Of a stretch of DNA of 64,000 bases, positions 55,263-63,677 are shown in pieces. The notes under the pieces were generated by a model. That model saw nothing but the letters and a program-made list of their open reading frames with translations. It was not told the origin of the DNA and searched no databases. The DNA lies in NCBI RefSeq assembly GCF_003051005.1, contig NZ_QAOW01000002.1, forward strand, positions 186,001 through 250,000. The letters run 5' to 3'. This stretch comes from Rhodococcus sp. OK519. Its GTDB lineage: Bacteria; Actinomycetota; Actinomycetes; Mycobacteriales; Mycobacteriaceae. Positions within the stretch are counted from its first letter, which is position 1. Every line of letters begins with the position of its first letter. The position numbers were made by a program, and so were the translations under genes.

Positions 55263-56593
55263 CGCGCGGCCACCGGGGTGTGCTGCGCCCGCTTCTCCCC
55301 CGCTGCGATTTCCTTCTTCAGATCGCGCACGTACCGCGCGAAGTCGACCTGAATGGTGTGCCGCGGAGTCTGGTAGTACTGCGCGAGGCTGGCGGCGTCG
55401 TCGACCGCGATGATGCCGTTCATCTCCTCCGCCGTCGGCGGCGTGTATGCGCCGGTGAGCACGCCCGCGACGAGCTTGCTCTGCTGCTCGGCCAGGTTGA
55501 CGATCGTCGGCGATGCCTGCGCCAGGCCCATGAAGAACAGGTTGTCGACACCGGGCTGCATGATCCTCTTGAACAGCGGGAAACGGTGCTGGGCATCGGG
55601 TTGCAGCGACGGATCGTCGAAGAACGGGAAGCTCATGTTGTAGCCCGTCGCGCACACGATGACGTCAGCGGGGATCCGGCGTCCGTCGACCAACCGGACG
55701 TGGTCGCCGTCGAGCGACTCGATGGCTGGCACGCACGTCAGATCGCCCGAGCCGGCCTTGGCGAGGAAGTCGATGCTCACCGAAGGATGTGCCCCGAGCG
55801 GTTCGTGATCCGGTTCCGGCAGGCCGTAGTCCTGCATCCGCCCCAACGACTTCTTGATCTTGCGCCGAGCGATGGACAGGCCCAGCTTCTTCGGCATCCA
55901 CGGCGGCATCATCATCTTGTCGGCCGGCTTGCCCTCGCGGTACTTGGTGAGCACCCAGACCCCGCGCCGCGCAGAAACCCACACGTGCTTGCCGATCGAC
56001 CGGTGCGACAGTTCCGACGCGATGTCCAGGGCCGAGTTGCCCATGCCGACCACGACGATGTTCTTGCCACGCATGTCGATTGGATCGAAGGCACTGAGGT
56101 AGTCGTGGCTGTGGATGATCTGTCCGTCGAACGTGCCGGGATACTCGGGCATCCGCGGATCCCAGTGGTGACCGTTGGCGACGACAAGAGCGTCGTACGT
56201 GCGGGTTTCACCGGTATCGAGCGTGACGTCCCATCGCCCGTCCGCAGTCCGCTCGGCCTTCTCGACCATCGTCCCGAACGTGATGGTCTCGCGCAGGCCG
56301 AACTTCTCGATGTAGTCCCGGAAGTACCCGTGCATGAGCGAGTGGTGCGGGAAATGGGGCCAATCGTCGGGCACCGGGAAGTCCTCGAACTGCAACCGGG
56401 TCGACGACGTGTCGATGTGCAGGCTCTCGTAGCACGACGACATCCCCGTCGGATTCTTGTAGTACCAGTTGCCGCCGACGTCGTCGGAGGCCTCGAAGCA
56501 GTCGTATGGGATGCCGTGGTCCTTGAGGCGCTTGGCCGTCGTGAAACCTGAACATCCGGCACCGATGATGCACACCTTGGGTAGTTGTGCCAT
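55259..56593 (-). CDS. Flavin-containing / Baeyer-Villiger-type monooxygenase
   Basis: 444 residues. FAD motif CIIGAGCSGFTTAKRL, NADPH motif VVVGMGNSALDIASEL, and the FMO fingerprint FDGQIIHSHDY (FxGxxxHxxxY). WYYKNPTGMSSCYESLH fits the N-terminal domain. It inserts oxygen into N-, S- or carbonyl substrates; which one is unknown. It is the first gene of an operon with an esterase, divergent from a TetR gene with a likely operator between. Confidence 0.9.
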   Translation of the reverse strand: MAQLPKVCIIGAGCSGFTTAKRLKDHGIPYDCFEASDDVGGNWYYKNPTGMSSCYESLHIDTSSTRLQFEDFPVPDDWPHFPHHSLMHGYFRDYIEKFGLRETITFGTMVEKAERTADGRWDVTLDTGETRTYDALVVANGHHWDPRMPEYPGTFDGQIIHSHDYLSAFDPIDMRGKNIVVVGMGNSALDIASELSHRSIGKHVWVSARRGVWVLTKYREGKPADKMMMPPWMPKKLGLSIARRKIKKSLGRMQDYGLPEPDHEPLGAHPSVSIDFLAKAGSGDLTCVPAIESLDGDHVRLVDGRRIPADVIVCATGYNMSFPFFDDPSLQPDAQHRFPLFKRIMQPGVDNLFFMGLAQASPTIVNLAEQQSKLVAGVLTGAYTPPTAEEMNGIIAVDDAASLAQYYQTPRHTIQVDFARYVRDLKKEIAAGEKRAQHTPVAAR

Positions 56594-56671
56594 GGAAGCC
56601 TCTCTCCCGCACTCGAATCGCCTACGACCACTGAACCGAACATGTGATGTGCGTCATAGAACCCGATTCGC

Positions 56672-56684
56672 TGACATACTGTCA
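56672..56684. promoter_or_regulatory. Probable TetR operator
   Basis: TGACATACTGTCA has perfect 5-bp arms, and the surrounding CGATT...GCG and CGC...AATCG extend the dyad with small gaps. It lies in the 145-bp divergent region between the flavin monooxygenase and TetR genes. Confidence 0.6.
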
Positions 56685-56738
56685 AGCGAAATCGGCGAGA
56701 AGCCACCCGGCATCCGCCGGGATGATGGGGGTGTGAGC

Positions 56739-57365
56739 ATGAGCGAGATCGACATCGAACCCGGACGGAGGCCGACCCAGCGTGACGAGCAGAAGCGGCT
56801 GACGCGACTTCGGCTACTCGACTGCGCCCGTGAACTGTTCGCGGCCAACGGGTATGCCGCTGTGAAGGTCGACGACATCACCTCCGCCGCCGGGTGCAGT
56901 CGCGCCACCTTCTACCTGCACTTCACGGGAAAGACGGACGTCCTGCGCAGGATCGGGTCCGAGTCGATGGAACCGCGCGCCGCATCGGTCTACGCCGACC
57001 TGGACGAGGTCCTCGAGTGCGGGTCACGCGAGGAATTCGTGCGCTGGGTCGAGCGGGCCGTCGACTGGTTCGAGCGGAACCGGGCGATCCTTCCGGCGTG
57101 GGACGAGGCGCTGGTCCTCGAACCGGACTTCCGGGAACCTGCCCGCGACGCCATCTCCGCCTTACCGGACGCGATGCCGTCCTACCTGACCCGGTGGGGC
57201 ACCGCCCGCGAGCAGGAAGCCCGACTCCGGATCGAACTGCTCGTCACCCAGCTCGAACGGTTCTTCACCCGCTGGGCGGTGCAGGGCACCATCGAGATTC
57301 CCCGCGAGCAGGCGGCGGAAGTCCTCACCGACATCTGGTTTCCGGCCTTGTCGCCACCGGCGTGA
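56739..57365 (+). CDS. TetR-family regulator
   Basis: 208 residues. The N-terminal helix-turn-helix is LLDCARELFAANGYAAVKVDDITSA with the recognition helix SRATFYLHFTGKTDVL; the rest is a ligand-binding helical domain (RWVERAVDWFERNRAILPAW). It probably represses the divergent monooxygenase/esterase operon. A GTG at 56733 is a second start choice. The stop lies 3 bp from the convergent uppS stop. Confidence 0.9.
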   Translation: MSEIDIEPGRRPTQRDEQKRLTRLRLLDCARELFAANGYAAVKVDDITSAAGCSRATFYLHFTGKTDVLRRIGSESMEPRAASVYADLDEVLECGSREEFVRWVERAVDWFERNRAILPAWDEALVLEPDFREPARDAISALPDAMPSYLTRWGTAREQEARLRIELLVTQLERFFTRWAVQGTIEIPREQAAEVLTDIWFPALSPPA

Positions 57366-57368
57366 GTA

Positions 57369-58136
57369 TCAGGTACCGAACCGACGATGCCGCGCCGCGT
57401 AGTCGCGCAACGCCCGCAGGAAGTCGACGCGCCGAAACTCGGGCCAGTACGCCTCGGTGAACCAAATCTCCGAATACGCGCTCTGCCACAGCAGGAAGCC
57501 CGACAGCCGCTGCTCGCCGGACGTGCGGATCACGAGGTCGGGATCGGGCTGCCCCGACGTGTAGAGGTGGCCGTCGATGCCCTCGACGCTCATTGCCTTG
57601 ACGAGGTCGTCTCCGGACAGGCCGGCGGCCAACTTCTCGCGCAGCAGAGACTGGACGGCGTCGGCGATCTCCTGCCGACCGCCGTATCCGACCGCGACGT
57701 TGACATGGGTGCCCGTGCGCCCGCGCGTGCCCTCGGCGGCGTCGCGCAGTCGCCTCGCCTGATCCTCCGGCAGCAGGTCGAGCGTGCCGACGATCTTGAC
57801 GCTCCAGTTCTTTCCCGGACCCGAGATCTCCTCGACCACCTCGGTGATGATCTCGAGCAGGGTGTCGAGTTCCTCGGGTTCGCGGCGCAGGTTCTCGGTC
57901 GACAGCAGATAGATCGTCGCCATCTCGATGCCGGCCGCGTCGCACCAGCGGAGGAGTTCGGCGATCTTGTGCGCACCCATCCGATGCCCGTGACTGACGT
58001 CGGTGAAGCCGTTCTCCCGCGCCCAGCGACGATTGCCGTCGCACATCACCGCCACATGGCGCGGATGCTGTAAACCGTCGAGGCGGCGCAGGAGCCGTCG
58101 CTCGTAGATGCTGTACAGCAGGCCGCGCAACTTCAC
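57369..58136 (-). CDS. uppS: Short-chain Z-isoprenyl diphosphate synthase
   Basis: About 255 residues. VAVMCDGNRRWARENGF binds the pyrophosphate, YLLSTENLRREPEEL and PDPDLVIRTSGEQRLSGF follow, as in Rv1086, which makes Z,E-farnesyl diphosphate for decaprenyl phosphate. The frame extends to 58211, but GTG at 58136 gives a length like Rv1086. In mycobacteria this gene also faces the hemolysin III gene. Chain length cannot be proved from sequence. Confidence 0.9.
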   Translation of the reverse strand: MKLRGLLYSIYERRLLRRLDGLQHPRHVAVMCDGNRRWARENGFTDVSHGHRMGAHKIAELLRWCDAAGIEMATIYLLSTENLRREPEELDTLLEIITEVVEEISGPGKNWSVKIVGTLDLLPEDQARRLRDAAEGTRGRTGTHVNVAVGYGGRQEIADAVQSLLREKLAAGLSGDDLVKAMSVEGIDGHLYTSGQPDPDLVIRTSGEQRLSGFLLWQSAYSEIWFTEAYWPEFRRVDFLRALRDYAARHRRFGT

Positions 58137-58232
58137 CTGGACATCACCACGGAAAGCAAGACTACGCCGCGGACCCGGGCGGGCAGCGGCGAGCACCCGA
58201 GTGTCGCGCACGCCTCACCAGCGAACGCTTCC

Positions 58233-58270
58233 TAGGTTACGGAACCGTAGGTTACCGTTGCGTAGGTTAC
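58233..58270. repeat. Three TAGGTTAC direct repeats at 15-bp spacing
   Basis: TAGGTTAC occurs at 58233-58240, 58248-58255 and 58263-58270, exactly 15 bp apart, in the divergent region between uppS and the hemolysin III gene. The constant period and promoter position suggest binding of a regulator or nested promoter elements. Confidence 0.75.
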
Positions 58271-58317
58271 TGGCGAGAACTGTCCCACCAGGCGGAAAAA
58301 ACAGACAGGGGCACGGC

Positions 58318-58986
58318 ATGACGGCACTCGGACTCGACGACCTTCCGGTCAAGCCTCGGATGCGCGGATGGATCCACGCATGGTCGCTCGTGGTCGCGAT
58401 CCTCGCGAGCGCGGTGCTGGTCTCGCTCGCATTCTCGGTCGAGTCGCCCCGGGCAGGCGTCGCCACACTCATCTACTGCATCACTGTCTGCGGACTGTTC
58501 GCAGTGAGCACGACGTATCACCGCATCCACTGGCACACCGTCCGGGCGCGCATCTGGATGAAGCGCGCCGATCACTCAATGATCTTTCTGTTCATCGCCG
58601 GTAGCTACACGCCGTTCGGCCTGTTGGCACTGCCACCGCACACCGGCAAGGTCCTCCTCATCGTCGTATGGTGCGGCGCCCTCGCAGGTGTCGCGTTGAA
58701 GATGCTGTGGCCCACCGCCCCCCGCTGGGTCGGCGTCCCCCTCTACCTTCTGCTCGGCTGGGCCATCGTCCCCGTCGCAGGCGAACTGGTCCACGAGGCC
58801 GGCGTCGCACCGATGGTGCTGCTCGCCGTCGGCGGAGTCCTCTACAGCGTCGGCGCCGTCCTCTATGCCACCAAGTGGCCCAACCCGTGGCCACGCACCT
58901 TCGGGCACCACGAGTTCTTCCATGCCGCAACCGCCGTCGCGGCGGTGTGCCACTTCGTCGCCGTCTGCCTGGTGGTGTTCGGGTAG
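58318..58986 (+). CDS. Hemolysin III (PAQR/YqfA) family membrane protein
   Basis: 222 residues with seven membrane segments. Zinc-site residues of the PAQR family appear in STTYHRIHWHT and in GHHEFFHAATAVAAVCHF. The family includes bacterial hemolysin III and ceramidase-like receptors; a role in membrane lipid balance is inferred. It corresponds to Rv1085c by position next to uppS. Confidence 0.9.
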   Translation: MTALGLDDLPVKPRMRGWIHAWSLVVAILASAVLVSLAFSVESPRAGVATLIYCITVCGLFAVSTTYHRIHWHTVRARIWMKRADHSMIFLFIAGSYTPFGLLALPPHTGKVLLIVVWCGALAGVALKMLWPTAPRWVGVPLYLLLGWAIVPVAGELVHEAGVAPMVLLAVGGVLYSVGAVLYATKWPNPWPRTFGHHEFFHAATAVAAVCHFVAVCLVVFG

Positions 58987-59096
58987 CCGATATCGCGCGA
59001 TCCCGGTCGCCGAGTTTGCGTGGAACGTCCGCAAAAGCACCCGCGATCACCGTTGACCTGCTTACCCTGGGCCGATCTGACCAGGGAGGCAACGTT

Positions 59097-60605
59097 GTGA
59101 CGACGACCGAACGAGTAGTTGGCGGCATCACCCGACTGGCACCGCAAGATGCCGACTTCGTCTTCAACGAGGGCGAGAACCACATTGCGAACTCGACGGG
59201 CATCTACCTGTTCGACTGCACCGCCGAGGCCGCGCCGCTGACACAGGACGAGGCCGTCTCCTGGATGCGCGAGCGTCTCGGGTACAGCGGCGTGTTCACC
59301 CGCCGGCTACGCCACATCCCGCTGGCTCTCGACTATCCGTTCTGGGTGCCGGACCCCACCCTCGATCTGTCGTACCACGTTGTCGTCGAACCCGTGGAGG
59401 CCCCGGGCTGGGACGCCCTGCGGCACCACATCGCCCGGTTCTCGGGCAAATCCCTCGACCTCACCCGCCCACCGTGGCAGCTGCACTTCCTCACCGGAGT
59501 CACCGGCATCGACGGACTGCCCGCGCGGATGACGGTCGCAGTTTTGCGATGCCACCACAGTTCCGGGGACGGGCTCGCCGCACGCGACTTGGCGTTGCGA
59601 ATCTTCGGTCGCGCGGAGACTCATCCGCCCCTTCCGGCGACATCCGAGCACTGGTCCACGACCGCGGAATTCGTCAAGGCCGTCGGCCGACTCCCCCAGC
59701 ACTGGCGCAACTTTCGTCAGGGGCTCACCACGACAGGCGAGGCGGCGCGCCGGGTCACCGAACAGGTCGAAGCCGGCGCGATCGCCCCGGCACCCCCGCG
59801 GCGGCCGGCGACCCGCTTCAACACTGCGATCACTCCGGACCTCACCTTCGATGTGGTGAGCTTCCCGCCCGAGGGCATTCGGGCCGTCCAGGCAGCAGTC
59901 GAGAGCTCGACGTTCAACGACGTTCTCCTGGCCACCATCTCCGGCGCCATCGCCAAATATCTGGCGGAGAAGGACGAGACACCGCCCGGATCGCTCGCCG
60001 CACTGGTACCCATGTCGCTGCGCGGCACCCGCCCGGGTGTGGCGGACCATCCGGACGGAAACCGCGCGAACCATCTCGCACTGCTGGCGGTGGACCTCCA
60101 CACCGATATCGACGACCCTATTCTGAGACTCCGCGCCATCAACGCCTCCGTCCGCGCCGAGAAGGGGCGGCACCGGGACCCCGACGTCCAGGTGGCGGCG
60201 TCGCGAATCGACACATCACCGGCCTGGCTGCTGAAACTGGTCACTCGCCTGATGGGCCTGCGCAAACAGCCCGAAGGAACCGTCGAAACCGTGAACACAA
60301 TGGTCAGCAACATCCCGTGGACTGGTGACGACATGGTTTTTCGGGGTGCGCCTCTGGTGAAGAGTTTCGGCCTTCTCGGAATCATCGACAAGGTCGGCCT
60401 CAGACATCTGATCGTGTCGCACCACGGTGACGAGATCGAAATATCGTTCTGCACCGACACCGCGATGATGCCGGACACCGACCATTACAAGTCTCTCCTC
60501 CTCGAGTCATTCCGCTCGCTCGTGGAGGGGGCAGCGAAAGTGGGCACCGAGGGGACTTCCTCCGATTCCCGAAAACTTTCCCGAATCCGACCCGTCACCC
60601 CTTGA
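59097..60605 (+). CDS. Wax ester synthase / diacylglycerol acyltransferase
   Basis: 502 residues of the WS/DGAT family. The catalytic HHxxxDG box reads CHHSSGDGLA, and PLDLTRPPWQ-like KSLDLTRPPWQLHFLTG, FNDVLLATISGAIAKYL and VSNIPWTGDDMVFRGAP are also present. It transfers acyl-CoA to alcohols or diacylglycerol; rhodococci carry many copies and store triacylglycerol. AGGGAGG precedes the GTG. It is followed after 125 nt by the small-protein cassettes, possibly in the same transcript. Confidence 0.9.
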   Translation: MTTTERVVGGITRLAPQDADFVFNEGENHIANSTGIYLFDCTAEAAPLTQDEAVSWMRERLGYSGVFTRRLRHIPLALDYPFWVPDPTLDLSYHVVVEPVEAPGWDALRHHIARFSGKSLDLTRPPWQLHFLTGVTGIDGLPARMTVAVLRCHHSSGDGLAARDLALRIFGRAETHPPLPATSEHWSTTAEFVKAVGRLPQHWRNFRQGLTTTGEAARRVTEQVEAGAIAPAPPRRPATRFNTAITPDLTFDVVSFPPEGIRAVQAAVESSTFNDVLLATISGAIAKYLAEKDETPPGSLAALVPMSLRGTRPGVADHPDGNRANHLALLAVDLHTDIDDPILRLRAINASVRAEKGRHRDPDVQVAASRIDTSPAWLLKLVTRLMGLRKQPEGTVETVNTMVSNIPWTGDDMVFRGAPLVKSFGLLGIIDKVGLRHLIVSHHGDEIEISFCTDTAMMPDTDHYKSLLLESFRSLVEGAAKVGTEGTSSDSRKLSRIRPVTP

Positions 60606-60730
60606 CCCGTTGTTACCGTTCCGATTGATCACGGGCAGAGCAAGGAGCCTGTGACACAAAAGAACCGGTGTGCGGTCCAGGCTTGTGTGCAGGATTCGAT
60701 GCCGGACACATGACGTCTTCAGGAGGAAGA

Positions 60731-60928
60731 ATGGGTTCACTCGAAGGACTTATGGGCGCAATCTTGGGGAATGGCGGTCTCAATTCCCTCGCCGCCGACG
60801 GCCTACTCCCCGCGTTGCTCGGCTCGACTCAGACCAGCATCCAGGATGCCCTCGGCTCGCTGGGTGAGCTCGTCTCCATCGGCTTCGGCTCGATCGACAG
60901 CTTCTCGGCTCCTCCGGCCAAGGGCTAA
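60731..60928 (+). CDS. Small mycomembrane-type protein, cassette 1 member A (65 aa)
   Basis: 65 residues beginning MGSLEGLMGAILGNGG; it has no signal peptide and no Cys. The middle part (LPALLGSTQTSIQDALGSLG) is an amphipathic helix and the C-terminus ends SAPPAKG. AGGAGGA precedes the ATG closely. GSL occurs twice. Length, amphipathicity and lack of signal peptide recall corynebacterial PorH/PorA small channel proteins, which are mycoloylated on Ser. The function is inferred from this and from the neighbouring mycoloyltransferase. Confidence 0.7.
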   Translation: MGSLEGLMGAILGNGGLNSLAADGLLPALLGSTQTSIQDALGSLGELVSIGFGSIDSFSAPPAKG

Positions 60929-61036
60929 GGGCTACCAACCCGCGATTTCGAGCTGCAGTGTGCGGTATCCAATTGCTGCAGCCCGCTTCGATGCAGTTTT
61001 GACAATCGCTCGAAACCGTCAGACCTAAGGAGAATC

Positions 61037-61156
61037 ATGGCATCCGTCTACGAAGCAATCGGAGTTGTGACCGGGAGCGTGAGCGCTCAGGTCATGAAGG
61101 GGCTCATGTCCCTGTTCACCCTCAGCGGCTACCCCGAAGGGCTGCCCAAGCAGTAA
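61037..61156 (+). CDS. Small mycomembrane-type protein, cassette 1 member B (39 aa)
   Basis: 39 residues beginning MASVYEAIGVVTGSVSAQ and ending GYPEGLPKQ. The N-terminal VYEAIG resembles VYEFLG near the start of corynebacterial PorA, as I remember that sequence. AAGGAG precedes the ATG. It is 108 nt after member A and is followed by a strong hairpin, so the two form a unit. Confidence 0.7.
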   Translation: MASVYEAIGVVTGSVSAQVMKGLMSLFTLSGYPEGLPKQ

Positions 61157-61180
61157 CGACACGGGTGCGTCGAGCACCTG

Positions 61181-61214
61181 AATCGGGGCCCGCGCAGACG
61201 CGCGGGCCCCGATT
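61181..61214 (+). terminator. Terminator of cassette 1
   Basis: Perfect 15-bp arms AATCGGGGCCCGCGC and complement with a 4-nt loop, 24 nt after the 39-aa protein's stop. Confidence 0.88.
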
Positions 61215-61714
61215 GCGTCTGCGGGACAAAAAGAATCCGCACCATCGGTGCCGGCCGAGCCGCGACCCCGCCCTGGTGCACTGACCAGCCGATCGATCAG
61301 CTTCCGATCTCCGCCGGCGGAGTACCGATCGGCGCGACACGTCGTCAGAGTCCTCCACGCCACCGAGCGCCCGTCGATCGCGCTCTGACACATATGTCGA
61401 CGCGCATTCCATTCCGCCACTGCGCTCGCCCGCATCGGCCGCCTGCCTTCGTTGCACGAAAACGTCGAGCCCCGGCAACACGATCGGGCACAAAGCCTCT
61501 TGCGTCGACCAACCCAAGGGCCCAAAGGACGCTCAGTTTTACGATATCCGAACAAACGTCCATTCAATTTTATCTCGATTTTCGAAGTTGATCTTGATAG
61601 CATTTCCGCCTGTCAAGGCGCGATCACCCGCGTCCACTGACGGGCGCCCAATTCCAGTGTCGTGTTCGGTTTTTGGGGGCCGGTTCATGCAACACCACAT
61701 CAGGAGGCGCACAC
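61215..61714. promoter_or_regulatory. Non-coding region with AT-rich promoter of cassette 2
   Basis: No plausible gene. From about 61538 to 61606 the sequence is unusually AT-rich for this genome (runs such as CAATTTTATCTCGATTTTCG), and it probably holds the cassette 2 promoter, with a 5' leader of about 110 nt. The first 300 nt show nothing I can name. Confidence 0.5.
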
Positions 61715-61873
61715 ATGTCATCGATCCTCGACTCGTACTTCACGCTGATCACCGGCTTCATCCTGGACCTCGGCGGAGTTGCCGCGGCCCCCTTCGGTTC
61801 CGTCGCGGGCGCGCTGACTGCCGGCTTCCAGGGCGTCCAGGCCATCCTCGGCGCCACCGGCTCACTGGGCTGA
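61715..61873 (+). CDS. Small mycomembrane-type protein, cassette 2 member A (52 aa)
   Basis: 52 residues, starting MSSILDSYFTLITGFILDLG and ending AILGATGSLG. Strongly hydrophobic to amphipathic, no Cys, no basic N-terminus. CAGGAGG lies 8 nt before the ATG. The C-terminal GSLG matches the repeat unit of the secreted protein at 19985. It is the first gene of cassette 2. Confidence 0.7.
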   Translation: MSSILDSYFTLITGFILDLGGVAAAPFGSVAGALTAGFQGVQAILGATGSLG

Positions 61874-61969
61874 TCAGCCCGCAGGGCACCCCGCACCGTT
61901 GCCGCGACAACGATCCGGCACTTGCCGGTGCGTACCTCCACATCACTCACCGAAAACCGAAGGAGCATC

Positions 61970-62095
61970 ATGGGATCCATCGAAGCGCTCAACAACCTGT
62001 TCATCGGCAGCCTGTCCAACAACTTCCAGAACGTTCTCAACGTTCTGAGCGCTCTGAGCGGCGGCTACGTGGGCAGCTTCCCGACGGAGAACTGA
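61970..62095 (+). CDS. Small mycomembrane-type protein, cassette 2 member B (41 aa)
   Basis: 41 residues, starting MGSIEALNNLFIGSLSNNF and ending YVGSFPTEN. Ser occurs in IGSLS, LSALSGG and VGSF, all possible acylation sites. AAGGAG precedes the ATG. It lies 96 nt after member A and is followed by a hairpin 15 nt beyond its stop. Confidence 0.7.
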   Translation: MGSIEALNNLFIGSLSNNFQNVLNVLSALSGGYVGSFPTEN

Positions 62096-62109
62096 CCGCA
62101 CACACGCGA

Positions 62110-62145
62110 CACACGGCGCCGCGCCTTCTGGTGCGGCGCCGTGTG
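62110..62145 (+). terminator. Terminator of cassette 2
   Basis: 13-bp arms CACACGGCGCCGC and complement with a 10-nt loop, directly after the 41-aa protein. Confidence 0.82.
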
Positions 62146-62250
62146 GCGTCTATGCGTTTCCGGGGCAACCTCTTACACTTCAGGCTCGGCGCACGGCGGA
62201 GATCGACGTACGCTCCCGACCTGAATCGCTGGCCCCGAAGGACATCGAGA

Positions 62251-63297
62251 ATGACGAGTCGCGGCAGTTCCCCACGCAGCAGCACACCCACGCACCCGAA
62301 GCGAGCCGCGTGCGCACTCGTCTTCACGGCCGCACTGGCCGCGGTCTCGGTTGCCAGTGCGCCCATTGTTTTCGCCGCAGTGCCCGCCGGCGAACTGGTC
62401 GCGCAGGGCGCGCAGGCCTCGATCGTCAACGCCACCAACGCGACCGACCGCCTCGTGCTTTTGACCGTCGATTCCCCTGCGATGGGGCGCGAAGTGCCGG
62501 TGAACGTCATGATCCCGGCGGACCGTTCCGAATCCCGGGGCGTCTTCTATCTGCTCGACGGGAATTCAGGTCAGGACGCCAGTACCAACTGGCTCGATCC
62601 GCGCAGAGGGAACGCGGAGGAGTTCTTCGTGGACAAGAACGTCTACGCCGTGATGCCCGTCGGGGGAACCGGCAGCCTCTACTCGGACTGGGACAGCGAC
62701 CACCCCAAGTTCGGCCAGACCAAGTGGGAGACCTTCCTGACCGAGGAGTTGCCCCCGCTGATCGATGCACAGTTCGACACCAACGGACGCAACGTCATCG
62801 GGGGGATCTCGTCCGGCGCCCAGGGCGCCCTGATGCTCGCGTCGAGGACGCCCGGCCTCTACACCGGCGTCGTCGGCTACAGCGGCTGCTACCTCACCGA
62901 AGGGCCCGTCGGGAAGGCGCTCACGGACCTCGTGGTTCTCAACGGTATGGCCAACTCCGAGATGATGTGGGGCCCGCAGGGCAACGACAACTGGCGCGCA
63001 CACGATCTGTTCCGCAACGCATCCCAACTGGTCGGCAAGAAGATCTACTTGTCCTCCGGCAACGGACTTCCCGGCCCCCACGAATCCCTGGACCACCAGG
63101 GAATCGCACAGACCGTGGTGGTGGGCGGGCTTCTCGAGGCAGGCTCGAACCTGTGCACCGACCAACTGACACAGGCACTTCGGGACGCCGGTGCCGACGT
63201 GACGCGGAGCGCACAACCAGTGGGCGTCCATGCCTGGCCGTACTGGCGTGACGAACTGGTCCGCTCGTGGCCGACGGTCGACTCCGCTCTCCGCTAG
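62251..63297 (+). CDS. Mycoloyltransferase (antigen 85 family)
   Basis: 348 residues. A signal peptide (ACALVFTAALAAVSVASAP) directs it outside. The esterase-D/Ag85 fold shows a nucleophile in NVIGGISSGAQGALMLAS, WETFLTEELPPLID, and the catalytic His in VGVHAWPYWRDELVRSW, equivalent to Ag85 THSWEYW. It transfers mycolic acids to trehalose, arabinogalactan or, as with MytC in Corynebacterium, to Ser of small porins. Its place between two small-protein cassettes favours the last. AAGGA precedes the ATG. Confidence 0.86.
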   Translation: MTSRGSSPRSSTPTHPKRAACALVFTAALAAVSVASAPIVFAAVPAGELVAQGAQASIVNATNATDRLVLLTVDSPAMGREVPVNVMIPADRSESRGVFYLLDGNSGQDASTNWLDPRRGNAEEFFVDKNVYAVMPVGGTGSLYSDWDSDHPKFGQTKWETFLTEELPPLIDAQFDTNGRNVIGGISSGAQGALMLASRTPGLYTGVVGYSGCYLTEGPVGKALTDLVVLNGMANSEMMWGPQGNDNWRAHDLFRNASQLVGKKIYLSSGNGLPGPHESLDHQGIAQTVVVGGLLEAGSNLCTDQLTQALRDAGADVTRSAQPVGVHAWPYWRDELVRSWPTVDSALR

Positions 63298-63330
63298 TCG
63301 GCGACCGAACATTTGGTATCGATAGGACGA

Positions 63331-63343
63331 ACCGACCGGTCGT
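63331..63343. promoter_or_regulatory. ACCGACCGGTCGT operator-like motif
   Basis: Contains the 10-bp palindrome CGACCGGTCG. It matches 12 of 13 bases of ACCGACCAGTCGT at 19746-19758, upstream of the GSL-repeat protein. It lies about 105 nt before cassette 3. Confidence 0.45.
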
Positions 63344-63393
63344 TGGTACAGTCAGCGGGCACGCGCAATTGCGCGCGCAGAACTCGGCACACA

Positions 63394-63443
63394 TATTCCT
63401 GTCGGGATCTCGACAGGAATACGTGGCCGCAACCTGTCGGGAG
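63394..63443 (+). promoter_or_regulatory. Bistable RNA leader of cassette 3
   Basis: TATTCCTGTCG (63394-63404) and its complement (63411-63421) form a perfect 11-bp hairpin with a 6-nt loop. CCTGTCGGGA recurs at 63433-63442, overlapping the GGGAG ribosome site of the first cassette 3 gene. CGACAGG at 63411-63417 can therefore pair with either copy, giving two exclusive structures, one of which would hinder translation. Folding was judged by eye. Confidence 0.6.
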
Positions 63444-63448
63444 TAGAA

Positions 63449-63562
63449 ATGGGTTCCTTAGCGAACATCTTCGATTCCGTCCAGTCGATCGAGCTGGCGG
63501 GAAGCACGGTCAAGGCCATCCTCGACTGGGTGGGTGGCATCGTCACGAGCAGTGGGGCCTGA
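63449..63562 (+). CDS. Small mycomembrane-type protein, cassette 3 member A (37 aa)
   Basis: 37 residues, starting MGSLANIFDSVQSIELAGS and ending GGIVTSSGA; amphipathic, no Cys, no signal peptide. GGGAG lies 5 nt before the ATG. The preceding leader can form alternative hairpins. It is followed after 115 nt by member B. Confidence 0.7.
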   Translation: MGSLANIFDSVQSIELAGSTVKAILDWVGGIVTSSGA

Positions 63563-63677
63563 TCCAGCCCGCGCTCCATCGATCAACTGTGTGTGATCCC
63601 GACGCGATCACAACCCGATTCGCATCACTCGACTGGCAGCGCCTCGCCCGAGACCTGCAACGATACGGAGGTTGGAC

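Noticed and set aside
58233-58270. CRISPR-like short direct repeats
   Set aside because: Only three 8-bp units at 15-bp period within a promoter; no spacers of CRISPR length and no cas genes.
61025-61603. 192-codon minus-strand frame across cassette 1
   Set aside because: Antisense to the 39-aa gene and its terminator, with scattered Cys/Arg composition and no ribosome site.
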